Of a DNA stretch of 64,000 bases, positions 24,401 to 36,189 are shown piece by piece; the first letter of the stretch is position 1, and the number at the start of each line of letters is the position of its first letter. The notes under the pieces are model-generated. The model did no database searches. It saw only the letters and a list, made by a program, of their open reading frames with translations, and was not told the DNA's origin. A program made the translations under genes and the position numbers. Source of the stretch: Gossypium raimondii (taxonomy: Eukaryota; Streptophyta; Magnoliopsida; Malvales; Malvaceae); contig NC_068569.1 in the NCBI RefSeq assembly GCF_025698545.1, forward strand, positions 21,762,001-21,826,000, read 5' to 3'.

Positions 24401-27400
24401 AGTGCCCAAGTCTCAAACAGAGAGGACAAAATTTCCTGCTCAATAATACATTTGAAAGTAGTTCATTGTTAAATGAAAACGGAAAGAGTTATCCATACCC
24501 AAAGAAATATAGAAAATCCTTGTGTGGAGAATGGCCACAGCTGGATAATCCACAGGATGTATTGTGTTCAGAAAAGCTGAGCTCCAAGAACTTTCCAAAT
24601 GAGAGAAAACGTGCAGCAGTTGAAATTAGCACTCTTTTCGTAGATTTTGACATTCCATTCTCAGTTTGACACTTGCCACAGCGACTCCACATCCAGAGTT
24701 TTCCCTCAGCTTCCCCAGGTAAATGCTTAGGAAGCCGTTTAACTTGTATTGTTAGCTGCTTATTATGATGTGCATAATAGTAGAAGTGAGCTTCTGGGAG
24801 TTCACCGCATATAGAACATTGGCTTCTCTGCAAAAAGCAAAAGTTTCTATTAGCGGAAACTGGAAAACTCAACAGTACCAAGGATTGAGAAAAGTTATGT
24901 TTTCAAAAGCAGTCTACAGCATTATAGAGTTAAGCGTTAGCTAAGTTTGTTAAAAGATTAACGAGAAACTAAATAACCAAATAAGTAGTCGAAACATATC
25001 TTCAACACTTTAGAGCAGTGGGCAACCTAATAAAACTTGACTCACTTTCAATAAAATCAAACTTGACTCATAAGAATCACATACTGATAAAACTGCAGAA
25101 AAGATTCCTTCTTTTTTAATTCTTAAAAGGAGAACCCAGAGACCTGATTGAGTAAATTATCTCGAAGGAACTTCCCAAGAGGAACATCAAAATTCCTGTA
25201 GAACATTATATGGCTAAAATGGCTTTGCTCACATATAGTCCCCTTTAAGGCATTTCGGCAAGACATAAGAACCAAAATACTTTGTGCATCCAACATTGTG
25301 TTGATGCTCTCCTTATTTTGCATTTTCTCTTCATTATTATCACCACCAGCATTCAAGTTAAGTAGTGCTTCAGAGGAAGCGGGAAAAGATTGAGGTTGTC
25401 CATCATCAAGGGATTTCTCTTGATCAGGACCAGATTTAGATTCCACATCAAGTTGCTCTGAGCCCTCAAAACTTTTCATTGCAGGAACTGCTTCTGTGAG
25501 CTCAGATTCCACCCCATTTAACCCTAAATATGTAGACAATGACCGATGAGGAGCAGTGGATGCAAGAGGAAAATTGCTTCCGATTACTTTCTTCAGAGAG
25601 ACAGAAATGGATGACAACCCAGACAAAATGCCTGGTAAAGCAGAACTATCGCCTAATCCTGACTTCAGAATTTGATCACCATTTACATGGTAACCTTCTT
25701 CATGCAATCCACTGGAAATGGGAATGTCAATTTCATGTGAACCAGTTTCAGCAGTAGACTCATCAAGACAAGTAGCATTCATGTTGCAAATTTCTAAGGC
25801 ATGGGATTCATGATCAGCTGGCAACACATCTGCTATTCCAGTTAGAGGAATCGTAGAGAACATTGCCTTTTGATCAATAAGGAAAGAAGTTTCAAGGATT
25901 AAATGATATGCCATGACAACAGCATATTGCACAACACACTTAATCTTTTTCAGTTCTTCAGAATGGCTTCCTTTCAGCAAAATCTGCAAAATTATGATAT
26001 CAAGTTAACAAGTGCACAGACAGGAAAATGCCGTTGATATCTTACCAGGAAAAAAAAAACAAAGGAAGAGGAAAGCCTGTTATCCAGTAGATAGCATCAG
26101 TTCAAACATCTTCAGACCAGACATCAACCACAAGTACTTTTTGAGAAACAAGATGATAAAAATCGATGATGCAAAGAAACCAAGTGGAAGACCCTTAAGC
26201 TTCAAAAGTAAAAAACTACAAATTGGTGAACTGTACATTTTTAGGGGACTACTAAAATAGAGAAAATGCATTTGACTTTTAAATGCTTAGGAGAAAACCA
26301 ATTTAACTAATATATACATTTTAACAAAATCAACATACTCGGATAAAATTGGGTTTCGACATAACTAATTAAAACATAAGTTGAATTTTTTCCAATAAAG
26401 AAATTCTTAGGAGACTACTACAATAGAGAAAATCTTTTAAAAGAGTTTAGCTGAGAACTTTCTTAAATTTTATGGAAGATTAGAAAGAAAATCTCAATAT
26501 CAAAAAGACCAATACTTTTAGTAACTTTTAAAATTCAATTTGCAGAATATTTGCATATAAAAATCTTAAGATAATTTACAATAGGTTGAAATATTTCAAA
26601 GAAAAATTCTTAGGAGACTAAAATTGAGTAATCTTTGTAGGGAAAGGAGCAAAGATACAACAAGCTGCATTTTCTTAACAGTTCAACATAGGAGGCCCAA
26701 GCTTTAAGATATTATTGCATTTCAAACTTACAACAAAAAATTAATTAGTAATATGTAATAGCCTAGGAGATAACGATGTAAGTACTTAATATGTATTATA
26801 GTTGAATATCTTAATAGCTTTGGATAATGAGGTTTGGAGTAGGCCTAGTCCTACTCATTAATATTGGAAAAACTGGTAAAAATAATGTAAAAGAACGTTT
26901 AAAGCCTTCCCATTGAGAAGTTTTGCAACGAAAAGAAATACAAAATAAGCTATCAAAGGAATGATTCTTTTTATTAGAACTGCGTTCGTATATATCTTGT
27001 TTTCCATATATCAACTTCTCAGACCATACTACCAGTGCTCACATCCAACATCTAACTCTGTCTTGTTTCCCACATGCAAGTGATTGTGTGTTAGCATGTA
27101 TGCAAAAACATGCTGGAGCATTCTGGGGAAAACAATTAAAAAAGAAAGAAAAAGAAGAAGTCAACTTACAGTGCAACAAAGATGTTTGGGACAGCCCTCA
27201 AGAAACATCAATGTTTTACTTGGTCGTTTTCCCCCTTCACCAGAGCAAGCATGTTCTTCAACAAACTTTTCTATATGGAAGGAGTCGCACTGCTTATAGG
27301 AGTCATTCTGCTTTAGCTTTTGACCAATCAAATGATCGGACGGTATGATTGATGAGCCAGTGCAGCACGCAACTCTCTTGAGACGATGTTGCTTCATGTC

Positions 27401-29396
27401 AAACACCAGTGTGATTCCTTTGGCAAGAACACTCTCTTGAACATCACGTGAAACAGTTTTCTCCACCAATATCACATTCGGATGACACATATCTATCATC
27501 TCGCTTAGAGATTTCATATGACCTTTTTCCTGTTTTCAAGGGTCAATGATCAGAACATAGAGTAGAAAATTTACTGCATTACAAAGAAATAGAGTTTACT
27601 TTTGCCATGGTACCTCATCTAGTGAATCTAATGAAGACAACCCACTAGAAGATTGACCAAGGGCTCCCTGAATTAATAACAGCCTTGGATTCCTGAACTT
27701 AGTTTGCATGTGCTTATGAGCAGCACGCTTTTTGAAGACCAAGCCCTTGATTAATTGGCTGCAAAAAAATAGGCTAATTTATAATAGTTCAAGGGACAAA
27801 AATCCTATAACACCAATAGCATTAATGTTCTATTATAAAGAGGTGTTTCAAATAAAGCATGAGAGATGTTGATTTCCACGCATGCTCATACATGATTCAA
27901 CAAAAAAAAAAGAAATTAAAATTTTAAAAAAAGAGTATGGCTTTTCGCATGCTACCAGTTGAAGGAGAAGTAACCAATAATCTCTTAATGAAATAAATTT
28001 TACAGAGATAATAGATGTTTATAAGAACTATCTGAAGAAGATACTTCAGAAAAGCACATTACCATCACCCATCAATCTTTTAAAAAAAACACCCATCTGT
28101 CTCTTCAATGAGAAATCTAAATCAATTATAAAATAAATATCCACAACTAAGAGTAATATAACTTCAAACAGTATATTGAAATCATATCACCTTTGACTGC
28201 GAGAACCAGTTGCAATGCATTTCACTTTCACATATCCATCTGGACCCATTGCATTGCCATCAATAGCATCAGGCTTCAAGAAAAGTGCAGCTTCCAAAGA
28301 TAAAGAAGTAACTATATCCACCCAACTATCATTGTCACTCACAGAACAGGCAACACCCACAGATTTAAGAAGTTGACTGACAATGGCTTTGAACTTCCCA
28401 TCTATCACCTCTTTAATTGCCCTTTCTTTTTCCTCTTTAAACCTGTAGCGTCCATTGCCCACATCTGTATGACTCAAGGAACTTGGTTTTCCCCATTTTG
28501 TGCCATCTCCACATTCATCATCTTCGTCATCATCGTCATCATAAGCCAGAGAATTCTCCAAGTCGTCCTCTGGATCTTCAGGTTCTGGAGGTTCCCAAAT
28601 TTGATTATCTATTTCACCATTAATAACTTGAGAAACTCCACTCTCTTTGACAAAGGGTCTAGCAGAATTTTCGATAACATTTTCTTTTGCTTGTTGTTCA
28701 TTACTAGTTTGTGTTATCTCACCATCTCTAACTATGTCCATATCATTGCTATCTTTCTTATCTCTCAAGTCGCTTTCAGACATCAGATTTGAGCTATCAA
28801 GTCTCTTCCCAAGGCCTTCTGAGCACGGGTTTCGTCCATTTGGCAGACAATTGAGATCCCCATGACTATTTTTTGAACCAAACTCTTGGTCACCCTCAAC
28901 CCTGAGAAATATCAAATATAAGTAATGTTCATATTCACGGTCAAACATATATAGAATTACAAGATTCCAGTTAATAAAGTTAATAACAACTAGTAGTATA
29001 ACAGCACCACAATGAAAAGAAGGGCACCTACCGATCGTATGAGTTTATTACATCAACAGAAAAATCACCTGATGGAACAGAATACAAAATATAAAATAGT
29101 TAGCTCAAAATGAGATGGAAATAAATTAACAAATAAAAACTAGATAGATACTTACTGCAGCTGGAATATGAACGATCACTGCTAGACAATGAAGAAGTTG
29201 GACTGATCATTGGCGTTGAATATGGAGTAATACCATCTCGTTTTACAAATTCTCTTCCTTGCCTTTCCCAACATAATTTACACGACCGAATTGGGTCTCC
29301 ACTACAAGAGATTAAAGCATTACCATTCTCCAGTTTCCTTTTGTCTTCACTGGTCTTTGTAATTTCAGCACCACAGTAATGACACATGCTATACAT
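21412..29396 (-). CDS. FAB1C: 1-phosphatidylinositol-3-phosphate 5-kinase (FAB1/PIKfyve family, FAB1C-like)
   Basis: Makes PtdIns(3,5)P2 from PtdIns3P on late endosome and vacuole membranes. Twelve exons: 29396-29156, 29068-29032, 28901-28191, 27758-27614, 27529-27170, 25983-25144, 24827-24499, 24282-24156, 24042-23887, 23799-22312, 22229-21963, 21744-21412. All borders are GT-AG and the sum is 5034 bp, giving 1677 aa. The N-terminus has only a short Cys cluster (CHYCGAE, CKLCWERQG) in place of a full FYVE finger, typical of plant FAB1C/D. A TCP-1-like chaperonin domain covers about residues 310-600 (PRLLLIQGALG, PNVILVEKTVSRDVQE, GITLVFDMK). The kinase domain covers about 1375-1660: FIIKEIKKTE, YDLKGALHAR, INVMDYSLLVG, SPKEYKKR. 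The 37-bp exon keeps phase. The start follows directly on a splice acceptor, so the 5' leader is spliced. FAB1C rather than FAB1D is judged by length and kinase sequence. Confidence 0.93.
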
Positions 29397-31075
29397 CTGG
29401 TGAAATAAGAACTCCAACCAACTCAATCACCTATCGGATAAAAATGGGAGATAAGACCCTTGTGCAAAATAATATATTTTTTTCTAAATCACTCCAGTAA
29501 ACTCCATTCAGACATCAAGAACATCATATTGTGCAAACCAAACACTTCTGTAAGGCACTCATAAGATTTGATGTACTTGCAAAGGTTGAAAATTATCTAA
29601 GAGAAATTTTTTAATGAAGTTCTTTCTATTCAGAACCATAGCATAAAAGAAAAGGAAAAGTACCAAGTTCTATATGAACTAAACTAACCAATTTCTTCCG
29701 TGTTTTACATATGATTTTTTTTCCTACCCTAGTATTCAAAGAAAGCTCATATCAATCCAGTTTCATATACATGTACGAAATAGTTCTTGAAAAGCAGCAG
29801 GATACAGTATCACAAAATTCATCAGCAGATAAACGTGGATACCAAATATTTGCAATTTTTATATACCAAATCCGTTATTGATCATGCAACACGCCTTAGA
29901 ACTAGCAAAACATAAACTAAAATTTCAAGTTAAGTAGCAGTACATAAACTTATGGGACTGTCCAAGTTTGGGTGTCCTAATTTTGCAAAAGCTCATGCGG
30001 TGTTGTATCTGTATCGTATTATGCATATCCGTGCTTCCTGGAAATAAACTAAAAACTGCAGTAATTCTTCTATCTGTGTTCACAAATAAACCTGCAATTC
30101 TACATGCGTTTCAAAAGTAAAGGAACATAAAAAACTGGGATAAATTCCCAGAAATTCCAGAGAAAATACAACTTAATAAAATATCAAAGAATTGTAATGA
30201 CCATGAACTAAATCCATGTTTGCAATCAGACAAAAAAAAAACATTTTGTTATGTCAAAAAGAAAACAAGAGTCCAAAGCCTGAAAATTATAGGTGTTTCT
30301 AAAACAATCAAATACATTGAAACAAAATTGACTAAACAGAGAACATAGTATCAGATCAAACATAGTTCATTGGAAACAGTGACAACATACTGCAATTTCA
30401 AGAAGGATAAAAAAAAGTCAATAATAATAAGCATATACCAGAACAAAGGGAAAACGATGAAACCAACATCCAAGGCTGATTTGCAATCTTTAGCAAAAAA
30501 AAAAAAACGAATTTGATTTTCAAATTCAGATGATCTGTGCAAAATGGATAAAATCACCAAAGGCATCAACCTTCTGAATTTCCAAAATGACAACAGTTTA
30601 AAATTTATCCAAAACAAAAATCAATCAAAAGTTGCCATATATTCAAGCTCCAAATTAAACAATATAAAAAGGAAAACTAATTAAGTCAAACTAAAAAAAA
30701 ACAATTCAATGAACCCAAAATTAAGGCAACAAATATGGAAACGAAGAATCAGAAATATTAGTACTTACTGTTAAAGCAATCCAAAGAACAAAGATTTGGG
30801 TATGATGACCACTAATCCAATCCCAATCATAATGTAAACTTGTTTAATGGGTTTCTTTTCTTTTCTTTTCTCTACCCAGAAAGCAAGGATTTTTTTCTTC
30901 AGAAAACAAAAAATAAAAAGCAAAGAATACGATAAAAATGAGTCCTCGAAAAAGAGAAGGATTGAGAAAGAATCAGAATTAAAAGAGGGGAAATGAATTT
31001 GAAGAAAGGTACTTATGAGTGGGCTCCACCCTGTGTTTCCTAATTCACTGTCCAAATGTTTTCTTTTCTGGGATT
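29397..31075 (-). other. 5' untranslated region and leader intron of the FAB1-like gene
   Basis: The FAB1 start codon lies immediately after a 3' splice site (intron ...TTTCACCAG then ATG at 29396-29394), so transcription must begin upstream. A good donor, ACA/GTAAGTAC, lies at about 30771 on the minus strand, and a second candidate at about 31015. The leader exon is therefore likely within about 30.77-31.06 kb and the intron about 1.37 kb long. No coding exon with FAB1-like sequence was seen here. Confidence 0.5.
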
Positions 31076-33000
31076 CATTTCATGATACATCCTCATATTA
31101 TGTTCTAGATTATAATTTACTTCTCAAATTTTAAGATATTTTAATTAAATCCTGAAAGTAATCATTTTTGTGACTCTAGCCATCAAGCTGGCATTAAATG
31201 TCAATTTGGGTTTGGTGAAGTATCAAACTTTAAACACATCTATACCAATTGTGTTTAAAAAAATAGTTTAGCATGGCATATTTAAATACATGTGTTTAAA
31301 TTTTATTTACGTGTTTTAAGTATATTATACATTCAATCCGAGCTAGCAGTTGATATTTAAACCAACATTAAGTTGATAGAAAACTCAATTGATATGATAA
31401 TGATGTTTTAAATGTTGGGATAAAAAAATTTGAGGAAGTCCAAAAAAAATATTAAAATAATTTGAGGAGTTTGATGCAATTAATATTTTGTAAAAAAAAA
31501 ATTGAGCTTTTAAAAGTTATTAATGGTAGATTTGGATTTTGTGCGTAAGGGAGGTAGATACACGTTTTTTGGAGGTGGGAGAGTTAGATGCACATTGATT
31601 GAAGGAAACAAAATTGCAATCATATCCCTGCGGTATTTATTATTATTCTTTTCACATGAAAAAACAAAAATAAAAAAAAGGATAAAATCTCATGCGTGAA
31701 CCAGCGTTTTCAAGCATGATGCATGATTGTTGACGAACTAAGCCTATGTCCACATAAGCTTAATTAATTAATTGCTTATTATAAAATTTAAACCATGGTT
31801 AATTGATCATCATAAATGAAAAAAATCAGAAGAAAATTTGGAAAATGAATTTAAGGTTGGGCATAACCTTTGACTATCTATATACATAGACTTGAGTTTA
31901 ATTAAAAAATTCAACAATGTAAGCCACATAAGGGGACCCAAGTCCTAGAAAAAGTCATTGCATCTCTGACATACCATCCACCGTAAATAGAGGAAACAGA
32001 TTATGGCAAGATAATTAATGAAGAAGTAGTCCAAAAATGGAATGATAGGCGGCATTTTGATATTCGTTAAAATCTAAGAGGACCTGAGTTGTTAACATTT
32101 AACACACTGTTATCGTCACCGTTAGCCACGTGGAGAAGAATGAAAGCTATGCCCCAGCCATGAGTACACATCTCTATCAACGGATCCGTGTATTAGACGG
32201 AAAGCAATTTTTGTTTTGAATAAAAAAAAACAAACAATTATCTTTATTATATATGAAAATAATTAGGTTTATTTTAATACAATAGTTAGATATTTACAAA
32301 TCCAATGTGGTCCCTCTTAATATTTCAAATTTTGAAAGCTTATGTTATGATTAATTTTCACATCCAAACAAAACGGCTCCTCCGTAAGAGAAATAGATAG
32401 AGAAGAGTGATGATATACGATTGAAGTAGTGCCATGTTTTACGCGCCTTATCACATCAAATACCCCTAATTCTCTCTCCTCACTACAATCCTTTGCTTTT
32501 TCCATTGTCCTTTTTCCTCGGCTTAATGGTTGATTTTTTTTCTCCATGATGTGATGTTTAATTATTAAAGCACTAACTCTTACTATTTAACTCTAATTAA
32601 TTTAACTATAAATTTAGAAATTAATTTTTTAAGAAAAGTCAACCCATTTCATAATAAAATATTTATTAAAACATTACTTTTTAATAATTTTGACATGATA
32701 AATTGCTGATAATCTGTGACATTATGTATCTTATATACTATGCAAAAATTATTTAAAATTTCTAAAAAATAAAAATATATAAAAACTTAATTAGAATTTT
32801 TAAAAATATATAAAGTACATTTGAATTGCTGCAATATTTAAAATTTTAACATTTTAGGTAGTATTCTATGTTAAAATAATAATTCAATTCTTTTTAAAGA
32901 TAGATGATTAAATTCAACCTTTTAAAAAATAGAAAGTCAATTTTAACTAAACTAAAAGGATAGAGTCAATTTTTCTTTTTAACATAATGTCTAAAACTAC
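31076..33000. other. Intergenic DNA upstream of the FAB1-like gene
   Basis: AT-rich, no gene. It includes the presumed FAB1 promoter. A CACGTG G-box occurs near 32129 within 'gccacgtggag', too far from any gene to assign. Several phrases look like decayed MITE arms, but boundaries are not clear. Confidence 0.4.
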
Positions 33001-33125
33001 TCATAATCTCTCTCAACTCGTAAATAAGAAGATAATATACTTCAGTGTACTCGAACCCATATCTTCTTACATCAACAATAACACGCATACTAATTGAGTT
33101 AAAACTCAATCGATAATTAAATATC
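33001..33125 (-). repeat. SINE-like (tRNA-derived) repeat fragment
   Basis: Read on the minus strand the segment begins near 33120 with 'taactcaattagtatgc', similar to an RNA polymerase III A box. About 45 bases on it has 'gggttcgagtac', a good match to a B box (GGTTCGANNC). This spacing and order are those of tRNA-derived SINEs. No A tail or target duplication could be set, so the extent is approximate. Confidence 0.45.
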
Positions 33126-34300
33126 ATATTTTAGAGATTAAAACACAAGATAGGTTTCAACTAAAACATTTATTAAGAAAATCAAATCAAAATTGAAATG
33201 AAGACATAGTTGTATCCTTGCGTGGGGATTTGTTGCGGTGGTTAAACTATCCCAAACGCTAGCAAGTAGGAGCAATTTTGTTTTATTTCCTACAAATTTA
33301 TTTATGATATATTATTACCTAAATAAATGAGTTGTTGTTGGATAAGACTCTTATGTAGTTTGAGAAGTAAAAGACATTAAGAATGCTTGAGTTGTGATTT
33401 GTGGAAAAAAGGCTCAAATGTGACGATAATAATAATAATAATAAAAGACCACTTGAAGTAAACATCACTTAAAAGAAATTAATTATTCAACTATATAAAA
33501 TTTAATTTGTATTAATTTTATATTTGGTCATAGGCAAGTTGAGCATAAGACAAACAAAATTTGGGTGCAATTTTCTTATTATAATTATCACCAAAGTCCA
33601 GAATTGCAGAGATGAAAACGTAATTAGTTTTTGACATTTTCTATGGTTTGAATTTGAAGCAGAGCCATATATGTTGTTGCCACCTTAAATGATTCCCTCC
33701 ATTAATTGAAAATAAGACAAAAGCCTTACCTTTTAAATTTTAAAAATTTCTATTCCAAATGATTTTTTTTTATAAACATAATTGTTTGATGAAGGTATCA
33801 AATTTTGTATTTTTATGGTTTGCGTAAATATAATTATATTCAGCATATTTAGAGCATTGCTTCGTGTTTATTATATACAAATATATATATATATATATAT
33901 AGAAAACCCCATTTAGTTGTACTTTCCAACTATTTATCATTTATATATATATATATATAAGAAAGCTTCTTTGGGCCATTAGTTAAGTAGTTAAGGATGT
34001 GGGTAATTTGTGGTTTTTTTTTTCGTATATTTAAATTATTATAAAGGTATATATTCGAGAAAATTAGCAGAAAATGTTGATTTTAAAACTTAATTAGTAA
34101 ATTAGGTTGTTTTTTTTTTCAAATTTAAAGAAATAGGTTGATTTTGGAGAGAGAAACAGAAAACGTGTCTTGTTGGATGCGTTTTCGTCCTTCCAAAAAA
34201 AAAAATTTGTGTTGGGTGTTGGAAATTTGGGGAGAGATTTATTTGTCTTTGTGTTTTAGGGAGAAAATATGATAGTTTTAAGGTATGTTTGAGTTAATAG
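33126..34300. other. AT-rich intergenic DNA with microsatellites
   Basis: No gene. Simple repeats: (TAA)n near 33426-33443 and (AT)n at about 33880-33901 and 33942-33959. The 'gatgcgttttcgtcc' phrase near 34178 resembles the terminal repeats of the MULE at 51400-57834 and might be a relic of the left end of the neighbouring MULE copy. Confidence 0.4.
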
Positions 34301-34302
34301 TA

Positions 34303-34370
34303 ATGCGGTGGCGCTCGAAGACCCACACATTTCATTTCCCGTGTGAGGAGTGCACCATCGATCTGCAAAC
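34303..34370 (+). pseudogene. Short PMD fragment next to the transposase
   Basis: Plus-strand translation gives RWRSKTHTFHFPCEECTIDLQ, which aligns with the first conserved block of the plant mobile domain (RWRPKTRTFHLSYGECTITLE in the copy at 52.18 kb). It lies about 100 bases before the transposase and in the same orientation. In the complete MULE, PMD and transposase are on opposite strands. It is therefore a displaced piece. Confidence 0.65.
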
Positions 34371-34439
34371 GAAACCTGCATATTATGGTGAGTGAATGGT
34401 CCAAGGGAAAAGATTTTTCCATCATATTTTTTGGATATT

Positions 34440-35740
34440 CAAGCCACGCATCGCAACATTCTGGTACTGTAAGCTATTAGTCCAAATTGACGACACATTC
34501 ATGTACGGGAGATATGAGCATTGCTTGTTGTTGGTTGTTGCATAGGATGGTAATCGAAAAATCTTGCCAATAGCTTTTGCAATTGTTGAAGGAAAAACCA
34601 CAAATGATTGGGATTTCTTCTTGACTAACTTGAGAAAACATGTTGTACCGCAACCCGATATATGCATCGTTTTTTATAAGGGACTCAAAATACAGGTTGC
34701 AATTGATCGACGTGGAAGCCTCTGGGATCGTGCACACCATAGGTATTGTATACGTCATATAGGGTCAAATTACATGGGTCAATATCATAAGGATGCTGAG
34801 CAGCAACATGTTATTAACATGGGTACGTAATAGCCATTATGTTCTATATAATCCTTTTAACATATACATTATTTGCATTTATGGATATATTCTTTATTTT
34901 CTTCGATAGGATGCGAGTTCGTCTAACATTGATTCCATGAAATGTTGAAGAACTTGTGGGCTATAAACAAAGTTGGTGCAGAATACCTTGATGGGATACC
35001 TAAGAAGTAGTGGACTACAATACAGGCACATGACAACGAACCTAGCGGAATGCATAAATTTTATATTGAAGGGGATTTGTCATTTGCCAATAATGTCAGT
35101 GGTCAAAGAAAAATATTTCCGTTTAGCAGCCTTATTTTCAAAGCAAGTGGAAAAAATATGTTGGACAAATAAAGGGCGATCACATTTGGTGCGAGGAGGT
35201 GATGAAAAATATTATAGAAAATGCTGAAAGAGTGAACTTTATGTCTGCAGTGTGTCACTCGCGTATAAATCAAATATTTCAAGTTACAGAGTTCCTTAGG
35301 CCTGACAAAGGTATTATCGAGGGATCATATCGTGTATACCTGGGACGAAGGACTTGCGACTATGGGAAATTTCAAGCACTTCGTTTTCCAAGCGCACATG
35401 CAATTGTTGCATGTGTCTCGACACGTCTGGATTGCATGAGCTATGTTTACTATGTTTACAAACTAAAACGCATATATAAAGTATGTAAATTTGAATTTCC
35501 ACCAGTCCCAAATGAAAGTATGTGGCCGCCTATCTCGAGCGCTCCATTCAAGTTAGTGCCGGATATTACGTTGTGTCGCAAGTCAAAAGGTTGACCGAAT
35601 TCTATTCAAATATGCGACAATATGGATATTTGGGCAGAGGATAGACCAACCGAGGTTATGCAATTATTGTAAGAACCTATGGCATAGTAAGCCAACACGT
35701 CCACACTTAGGGGCAACATTTAGGGGAAGACCTAATTAAA
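34440..35740 (+). pseudogene. MULE (MURA) transposase fragment, copy A
   Basis: The plus strand encodes LLVQIDDTFMYGRYEHCLLLVVA, a stop, then DGNRKILPIAFAIVEG, DWDFFLTNLRKHV, and RAHHRYCIRHIGSNYM, the core of a Mutator-like DDE transposase. The first catalytic Asp (IDD/IDG block) is present. The second block, ISDR in relatives, reads IVFYKG here, so its catalytic Asp is lost. An intron with GT...AG borders separates NMG (about 34822) from the next block near 34911. The tail includes TTNLAECIN, seen in the C-terminal part of MURA. Many stops follow, so it is not functional. Confidence 0.75.
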
Positions 35741-36189
35741 ACATTTATTCATTTTTTTGATAAACATACAAAAAACAAACAAACAATTTGTTAAATTTTT
35801 TTCATTGCTTCTCATTTTTTGGTAAATTGTAAATAAGTATATATCATTGATGTAAAGTACAATAAAATACAATATAAACAATTTTTCATATTTTTATTGT
35901 AAATAAGTATATTATTGAGAAGACATGCGATAAAATACAATACAAATAATTTTTATTTTTTCTTAGATTGTAAATAAGTATATATTATTAATATAAAATA
36001 CAATAGAATACAAAACAAACAATTTTTTTAAATTTTTTTCATAGATTGTAAATAAGTATATTATTGATGTAAAATACAATAGAAAATCTTTTTGATAAAA
36101 TTAGAACAAGTACATTATGGATGGAAAATTTTTAATACAATACAAATTGGAAGTTAACAAACTAAAGATGATTTACATGAAAAAATTTA

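Noticed and set aside
28373..28792. Plus-strand 139-codon open frame
   Set aside because: It is antisense to a FAB1 exon with clear coding support on the minus strand.
30771..31055. Minus-strand open frame near the FAB1 leader, considered as an N-terminal coding exon
   Set aside because: Its first codon is TTG, not ATG, it shows no FAB1-like sequence, and splicing from the donor near 31015 to the exon at 29396 would reach a stop at once.
32317..32547. Minus-strand 76-codon open frame upstream of nothing obvious
   Set aside because: No domain, no conserved context, and expected by chance in DNA of this length.
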